In this document: in pieces, positions 1 through 4,260 of the stretch | Position numbering within the stretch: position 1 is the stretch's first letter | Layout of the letters: every line of letters starts with the position of its first letter | Source: an uncultured Clostridia bacterium | GTDB taxonomy: Bacteria > Bacillota > Clostridia > Christensenellales > Aristaeellaceae | Assembly: GCA_937906775.1 (NCBI GenBank) | Contig: CALCUD010000119.1 | Location: forward strand, 1-5,912 | Reading direction: 5' to 3' | DNA: 5,912 nt | Position numbers and translations under genes: made by a program | The notes under the pieces: generated by a model | Databases searched by the model: none | The model's input: the letters and a program-made list of their open reading frames with translations, nothing else | Told to the model about the DNA's origin: nothing

Positions 1-864
1 GGTCTCAGGTGTGTAACTGTTCGTGATCTTGCTGCCGTCTACTGTCTTCGTGTAGCCTTCAGGTACTTTGGTTTCATCTACCGTATACACGATTACTGAT
101 CCGTGCGCGTACTTCGGCAGATTGCTCCAGGTATGGGTCAGCGTTTCCGCGCCGATCTCTACCTCGCTTCCGACGACCGAGCCGTCCGCATACAGCTGCA
201 CCGTATAGGAGTCACGCTTGCCGTCCTGGTTGTTGTTATCGTTCCATTCCTTGGTCACGGTGTAGCTGGTCAGCTCGGGAATATGTTTGTTTGTGATCCT
301 GTTCCCGGACACGGTCTTGTCGTATTCATCCGGTACTTCGGTTTCATCCACTGTATAGACGATCGTGCTGCCGCCCTTCTTCACCGGCAGTTCTGTCCAG
401 GTCGTTGTCCAGTTGTTGCTCGCGTTCAGTTCAACTGCTTCGCCCGTCTGGACATCGTCCGCCTTCAGAATGACAAGCACCTTCTCCGGACGGATGCCGT
501 CCTGGTTGTCCGCGTCGTCCCAGATCTTTTCAACGGTATAGTAGGTCCTTTCAGGCGTATGTTTATTGGTGATAGATTCGCCATTCGACGCGTATGTTTT
601 TCCTGTGGGATATTGGGCTGTATAGCCATCCGGTACGGCCTTTTCTTTGACCGTATACGCTATGATGCTCTTGTTTTCGTCATACTTTTTCAGATCGGTC
701 CACTTCGCGGTCCAGGCTGACACTTCACCGTTTGTGTCGGCTGTACCGTCCAGCGTGATCTCGGACAGTTCCCCGGTTTTGCTATTCAGTACGAAAGTAA
801 TGTTTTCAGGGCGTACGCCGTCCCGGTCATTATCGTCATCCCAGACCTTGGTCACGGACACATC
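1..864 (-). repeat. Three tandem Cna_B domains with complete isopeptide triads
   Basis: Residues 1114-1218, 1219-1310 and 1311-1401 are tandem collagen-adhesin B-type domains, each with the opening pattern 'V.K.W.D..n.DG.R'. Each keeps the Lys, Glu and Asn that in this family form an autocatalytic intramolecular Lys-Asn isopeptide bond. Domain 1 has K1119 (VTKVW), E1187 (YTVKE) and N1213 (ITNKH). Domain 2 has K1226 (VEKIW), E1287 (YTVDE) and N1305 (ITNKH). Domain 3 has K1318 (VTKEW), E1377 (YTVDE) and N1395 (ITNSY). The domains are joined by short Thr/Ile-Pro-Glu linkers. They are predicted to be a stiff, protease-resistant stalk. The third ends almost exactly at the window edge followed by another Pro-Glu-Thr linker, so further copies are likely. 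Confidence 0.93.
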
Positions 865-3800
865 CGTTTTATTATAGAGGAACTTCGCGTAATAGGTTGT
901 TCCGTCCACCCATTTGCCGTTTACCTTATCATCTGTGGAAGGAGCAAACTTATTTTCTTCACCGGCCAGAACAGTACAGTTCTTATCCTTATACCAGTTA
1001 TCAAAAATGTAGCCGGCATTGGGTACCGCAATGGAACCAACCGGTTTTCCGTCTGTTTCGGCTAGTTCTTCTCCGCCGGAAGTGACAATACCGCCTTCCA
1101 ATGCCACATAATAAATATGCACAGGTTTGTCATAATATACTTTGACAATGACCCACTGGCGACCGTCAACGATGTCCGTTATCGTTTCAGTATTCACAAC
1201 CCCCTGAACATACTTTTTGTCCGGTGTCAGTTGGACGCCGTTTTCATAAGCATCAGGCGAATATTCGTAATAGCGGTAGTTGTTCTCCACATGCTCCTGA
1301 ATGTAGGAATTTGCAACCTTTGTGTTGGTTCCCTTTCTCAAATATTGAATTTCAAGATTGAGATCATAAGGGACATAATACAGGTCCAGCTCATAATGCT
1401 CGTCTGCTTCCGCCTTAACACCGTCATAACCGTTGATCCATTTATGGCCCTTATATTCATAATAGCCATCCATATCGGACATATGCGCAAGGTAACTCAA
1501 AAGTGTCCCTACAGAAATTTCCCCGTCAAATTTTGATTTCAGCAACTGCGCTTTGGTCATATCCACACCGTCCCAGTTGGACGGCACAACATAATAATTG
1601 ACCTTCAGTTCTGCCAGATTATCAAGTTTCTTACGCAAATAGATCTTGGCTTCACCGAGAGCATTCCAGGTTCCGCCCGCGCAGTACCCGTTGAATGCAT
1701 GCCCGTCACAAACGCAGGACCATACGGCAACCACATTGGTACTGTCGGTGCGGACCACTTCATAATTGACACCATTGATTGTTACTGTCGTACCTACCAT
1801 GGAGTCAAATGTCACCAGACCGTATTTGGCAGATTTCTCCGGATAATATGTAAGATTGTCAACCGTATATGGTTCGGTTGTACCTACTTGCTTCCAGTTA
1901 TCCTGACCAGGATATGCTGAACCCTGATGATATGACAGATTGTATCCGTATTTTGTATAGGAAGCTTGATTGTACAGCGGATAAATATCCGTCAGTTTCG
2001 TTTCAACATCTCCGACCTGAGTACCGTCTTCTTCCAACAGATAAACAACCGGTACGTAAGCATCTGTTGCATGATAAAAAGGCGATTTACTGCCATTGAG
2101 CTGGGTTGCGGCTGTAGCGCCGGGTTCATAAATCGCACTGATGACAACATCCTGTAAGATCGCAGCTCCATTGGGGTTAATCGTGTATTCTTTGTAATCC
2201 TCACCGTTAAACTCGATTTTATCATTGCCGCTCTGCCAGAATTGGAACTCAACATACTTACCTACACCATTATTGTTGGTAAAAATTTTGGTGTTCTTTG
2301 ATGAATCTTTAGAGTAATTATACAGTCTGACTGTTTGCTTCTGTGTCGTACCCTTTTCAACATACTGTGTCGAAATAACGCCGTCAAAACTTCTCAGAGT
2401 GATCTTACACTGAACCGGTTCTCCCCAATCCGGAACCAGGGTGATTTCCGTTACGTTACCAGACATATCATCCTGAATCGGATGAGCAAAATCGTAGTAT
2501 GTATTTGTTCCCTTGATTTTCCAACCTCTGAATGTATAGTATCGGGATTGAGACCCTACTGCGTTCTTTAATTCAACTTCTATCCCTGCTCCGTTCTTCA
2601 TTCCGTACGTGGGCTTGGTTACAGTCTGCCCGTAACGAAGACCGGTTTGCGTCGTCGGTAACGTCTGATTCAATCTGGCCGACAAGTCTGTATTTTCAAA
2701 TTTGACGGTATATGTCTTCGGCTCGTACTTGGCCGTCAGGAACGCGTTCTTTGTTACAGGATAGTGTTCTCCCGCGCCATAATATACAGTTGAGCCGCTT
2801 TCAGCAAATCCCAGGAATCTATAGGCGTCACTGGCATTCTGCGAAGCGGGTACTTCAACCGTTGTCGCCGGATCCGTCTTTTTGACGGTCTCTGTCTTCA
2901 GAACGGTACCGTCAGAATCCACAAATGTTACCGAATAGGCTACATCGGACGAGCCGAGTTCCGGCGTTACCGTCACATGAACCGTATCGGTAATGGATTG
3001 GTTGTTGCCGTATTCCATCTTCAGAACAACATCGGTCGTTCCTTCCTTCAGACCCTGAATGATACAGGTACCGTTATCCACTTCATCCATCCAGACGGCA
3101 CTGATAACATCGGAATCGTAGGAGGTGATGGTTACCTGATCGCTGTATTCCAGCGGATAAAGATCGGATGTGATAGCAATGCTCTGTCCTGCCGGAATCG
3201 TCACAATGTCCGGCATGACGTTAAACTTGATCAGTCGGACTTCAACAGGAATCGTTTCAATTTTGTTCTCGTACGAAACATAAATCTCAGCTTTGCCTTC
3301 CTTTTTACCCGTAACGGTGCAAACACCGTTCTTGGCAGATATGGAAGCAACGCTGTTGTCAGAAATGCTCCATGTGAAATCTGATGCAGTCAGAACAGTC
3401 CCATCTTTTTTGTAGAATGTACTCGGGGACCAGCCGTTATCAGTCAGGCTGACTGTCTTGCTTTCACCGGTCAATAATTGTAAGGAGTCCGGATCGGGAT
3501 TGATGCTTTCCAGCTCATCGAAAATGGTGATGTTGACTTCATCCGAATATGTGTGAGTTCCACCGTTGTTATCAAACGTGACACTTGTAGATACTTTGAT
3601 TGTTGCTGTTCCAGCCTTTTTGAGTTTGATAGTGGCGCCCTGTTTATCGTTAGTTGGCACAAGCTCAATATTGTCACTGCCGGACACGATGGACCACGTG
3701 ATGGATTTGTTATTTTTGATGTTCTTCGTATCAGCAATCTTGAAATACAGATCTGTAGATACAGAGACAGAGTCGCCTTTTTTTCCTGTAATAGTGTTTG

Positions 3801-4203
3801 CGTCGGTAACATCATTTCCAATGATGTTAATATGCGGATCTATAACATGTACAACAGTATATGTTGATCCGTTTCTTTCATATACAAGTGTGAAGTAGCC
3901 TTCTTTTAAGCCCTTTAAATAATTGTTATTGCTGGGAAATTGTGCAATCGAAGACGCAAGACTCGTATCGCCCTGTATATTCGGCCAAAGGCTTCTCCCG
4001 GGATCAATATTTCTTGTTTCTCCGACATAGATTTCCTGTAAATGGCTATCCTCTTTCACGTTAGTTTCCGCCGGCAGAAGAGTCTTTCCTTCGCTCGGGA
4101 AATACCATCCGGAAGTATCCGCCAATACACCCGTCGGGATCATACCGATGACCATGATAACACTCAGCATCAGGGAAATAATCCGTTTGACTTGCTGCTT
4201 CAT
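1..4203 (-). CDS. Very large multidomain surface adhesin-like protein (Big_2-like, Flg_new-like, MucBP-like, Cna_B), 3' end outside window
   Basis: Seen: the frame is open without a stop from the ATG at 4203-4201 to base 1, giving 1401 codons with no C-terminus in view. The start is supported by a strong Shine-Dalgarno 9 nt upstream and by a classic signal peptide (residues 1-28). Domains in order: a short unassigned segment (29-121), about three Big_2-like Ig folds (122-414), three Flg_new-like modules (423-695), an unassigned Tyr-rich, Cys-containing module (696-946), a MucBP-like module (947-1027), a fourth Flg_new-like module (1028-1112) and three tandem Cna_B domains (1113-1401). Known: such chains form stalks on Gram-positive surface proteins that bind host or plant polymers or neighbouring cells, and usually end in an LPXTG sorting signal. 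Inferred: an exported, wall-attached adhesin, with the anchor beyond the left edge. It follows the upstream surface-protein gene after 57 nt, so the two are probably co-transcribed. No catalytic domain is recognisable. The open reading frame and export are near certain; the adhesin role is moderately sure. Confidence 0.93.
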   Translation of the reverse strand, partial: MKQQVKRIISLMLSVIMVIGMIPTGVLADTSGWYFPSEGKTLLPAETNVKEDSHLQEIYVGETRNIDPGRSLWPNIQGDTSLASSIAQFPSNNNYLKGLKEGYFTLVYERNGSTYTVVHVIDPHINIIGNDVTDANTITGKKGDSVSVSTDLYFKIADTKNIKNNKSITWSIVSGSDNIELVPTNDKQGATIKLKKAGTATIKVSTSVTFDNNGGTHTYSDEVNITIFDELESINPDPDSLQLLTGESKTVSLTDNGWSPSTFYKKDGTVLTASDFTWSISDNSVASISAKNGVCTVTGKKEGKAEIYVSYENKIETIPVEVRLIKFNVMPDIVTIPAGQSIAITSDLYPLEYSDQVTITSYDSDVISAVWMDEVDNGTCIIQGLKEGTTDVVLKMEYGNNQSITDTVHVTVTPELGSSDVAYSVTFVDSDGTVLKTETVKKTDPATTVEVPASQNASDAYRFLGFAESGSTVYYGAGEHYPVTKNAFLTAKYEPKTYTVKFENTDLSARLNQTLPTTQTGLRYGQTVTKPTYGMKNGAGIEVELKNAVGSQSRYYTFRGWKIKGTNTYYDFAHPIQDDMSGNVTEITLVPDWGEPVQCKITLRSFDGVISTQYVEKGTTQKQTVRLYNYSKDSSKNTKIFTNNNGVGKYVEFQFWQSGNDKIEFNGEDYKEYTINPNGAAILQDVVISAIYEPGATAATQLNGSKSPFYHATDAYVPVVYLLEEDGTQVGDVETKLTDIYPLYNQASYTKYGYNLSYHQGSAYPGQDNWKQVGTTEPYTVDNLTYYPEKSAKYGLVTFDSMVGTTVTINGVNYEVVRTDSTNVVAVWSCVCDGHAFNGYCAGGTWNALGEAKIYLRKKLDNLAELKVNYYVVPSNWDGVDMTKAQLLKSKFDGEISVGTLLSYLAHMSDMDGYYEYKGHKWINGYDGVKAEADEHYELDLYYVPYDLNLEIQYLRKGTNTKVANSYIQEHVENNYRYYEYSPDAYENGVQLTPDKKYVQGVVNTETITDIVDGRQWVIVKVYYDKPVHIYYVALEGGIVTSGGEELAETDGKPVGSIAVPNAGYIFDNWYKDKNCTVLAGEENKFAPSTDDKVNGKWVDGTTYYAKFLYNKTDVSVTKVWDDDNDRDGVRPENITFVLNSKTGELSEITLDGTADTNGEVSAWTAKWTDLKKYDENKSIIAYTVKEKAVPDGYTAQYPTGKTYASNGESITNKHTPERTYYTVEKIWDDADNQDGIRPEKVLVILKADDVQTGEAVELNASNNWTTTWTELPVKKGGSTIVYTVDETEVPDEYDKTVSGNRITNKHIPELTSYTVTKEWNDNNNQDGKRDSYTVQLYADGSVVGSEVEIGAETLTHTWSNLPKYAHGSVIVYTVDETKVPEGYTKTVDGSKITNSYTPET
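868..1122 (-). other. Fourth Flg_new-like module
   Basis: Residues 1028-1112 begin with the strand VHIYYVALEGGIV, carry the core AGYIFDNWYKDKNC (the 'G..F..WY.d..c' element typical of Listeria-Bacteroides repeats), and end with TTYYAKFLYNK, the usual 'tiYA.f' closing strand. The stretch links the MucBP-like module to the first Cna_B domain without a gap. The assignment rests on the F-x-x-W-Y and Y-Y-A-K-F elements, which are well kept here. Confidence 0.72.
1123..1365 (-). other. MucBP-like module
   Basis: Residues 947-1027 run from a strand LEIQYLRKGTNTKVANS through an aromatic middle (NNYRYYEYSP) to a closing strand VIVKVYYDKP. A beta strand of the type 'v.Y.d..tg..i', a central 'Y.y' segment and a terminal 'v.V.Y' strand is the layout of MucBP/beta-grasp modules in Gram-positive surface proteins, where they are linked to mucin or glycan attachment. 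The match is by pattern only; a divergent Flg_new module is an alternative. Confidence 0.45.
1366..2118 (-). other. Unassigned Tyr-rich module with a CxC...C cluster
   Basis: Residues 696-946 of the large protein match no family I can name. The segment is rich in Tyr, Asn and Asp, with repeated YY and Y-x-Y pairs, and contains the only close cluster of cysteines in the visible protein: C830, C832 and C841 (CVCDGHAFNGYC). This is followed by a Lys-rich, possibly helical stretch (about 848-867) and by aromatic pieces near WINGYDG and LDLYYVPYD. The segment is flanked by stalk-type modules on both sides, so it could be an inserted binding domain, but this is inference. The frame is intact with no sign of damage. 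Confidence 0.5.
2119..2937 (-). other. Flg_new-like (Listeria-Bacteroides repeat) beta-grasp modules, three divergent copies
   Basis: Residues 423-496, 497-596 and 597-695 each open with an aromatic or hydrophobic strand of the type 'Y.V.F...DG', carry a central 'F.GW/F' element, and end in an A-K-Y or A-I-Y strand. Copy 1 has VTFVDSDGTVL, YRFLGFAESG and LTAKYEP. Copy 2 has YTVKFENTD, YTFRGWKIKG and ITLVPDW. Copy 3 has ITLRSFDGVIS, VEFQFWQSG and ISAIYEPG. This family, first described in internalins, forms small beta-grasp modules in secreted Gram-positive proteins and is often found in long tandem runs. Copies 2 and 3 are longer than the usual 65-75 residues because of insertions between strands, so assignment is firm for copy 1 and moderate for the others. 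Confidence 0.66.
2962..3840 (-). other. Big_2-like bacterial Ig domains (about three)
   Basis: Residues 122-414 contain three segments with the bacterial Ig-like group 2 pattern: an early strand ending in a G-[DEQ]-S step, a middle W-S-[IV] or equivalent strand, and a late strand of the type 'V.G.KEG.A.I.V'. Segment 1 (about 122-228) has KKGDSVSV, ITWSIVSG and LKKAGTATIKVS. Segment 2 (about 229-327) has LLTGESKTVSL, FTWSISDNSVASIS and VTGKKEGKAEIYV. Segment 3 (about 328-414) has IPAGQSIAITS and IQGLKEGTTDVVLK. Such folds are usually stalk or ligand-presenting modules in surface proteins (intimin/invasin and many clostridial proteins). Boundaries are by eye; segment 3 lacks the central Trp and is the weakest match. 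Confidence 0.72.
4120..4203 (-). other. Signal peptide of the large adhesin-like protein
   Basis: The first 28 residues have a basic n-region (K2, K6, R7), a hydrophobic core (I8 to I22, rich in Ile, Leu, Met and Val), a helix-breaking P23, and a likely signal peptidase I site after V26-L27-A28, before D29. There is no lipobox cysteine, so this is a Sec-type rather than a lipoprotein signal. It sits directly behind a strong ribosome binding site, which confirms the chosen start. The mature protein would begin near D29. Confidence 0.88.
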
Positions 4204-4212
4204 TCTTGATTT

Positions 4213-4218
4213 CCTCCC
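4213..4218 (-). promoter_or_regulatory. Ribosome binding site of the large adhesin-like protein
   Basis: On the minus strand the sequence GGGAGG (followed by AA) lies 9 nt before the ATG at 4203-4201. It is a near-perfect Shine-Dalgarno sequence at good spacing and fixes the start codon. It lies in the 57-nt gap (4204-4260) after the upstream stop. That gap shows no stem-loop with a T-run and no convincing -35/-10 pair, which favours translation from a shared mRNA. Confidence 0.88.
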
Positions 4219-4260
4219 ATGCGGCCCTGCTTCTTTTTACTTGGGGTCTCCGATCGAATG

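Noticed and set aside
103..720. Plus-strand open frame of 205 codons near the left edge
   Set aside because: It is antisense to the Cna_B domains, whose conserved residues are all intact on the minus strand. The plus translation shows no domain or repeat logic.
4244..4254. Short match (ggtctccgat) between the intergenic gap and about 4605-4614
   Set aside because: A single ten-base coincidence with no extended similarity, no inverted partner and no repeat pattern elsewhere.
4204..4260. Possible terminator or promoter between the two genes
   Set aside because: I could not find a stem-loop followed by a T-run or a credible -35/-10 pair in the 57 nt. Only the ribosome binding site is supported.
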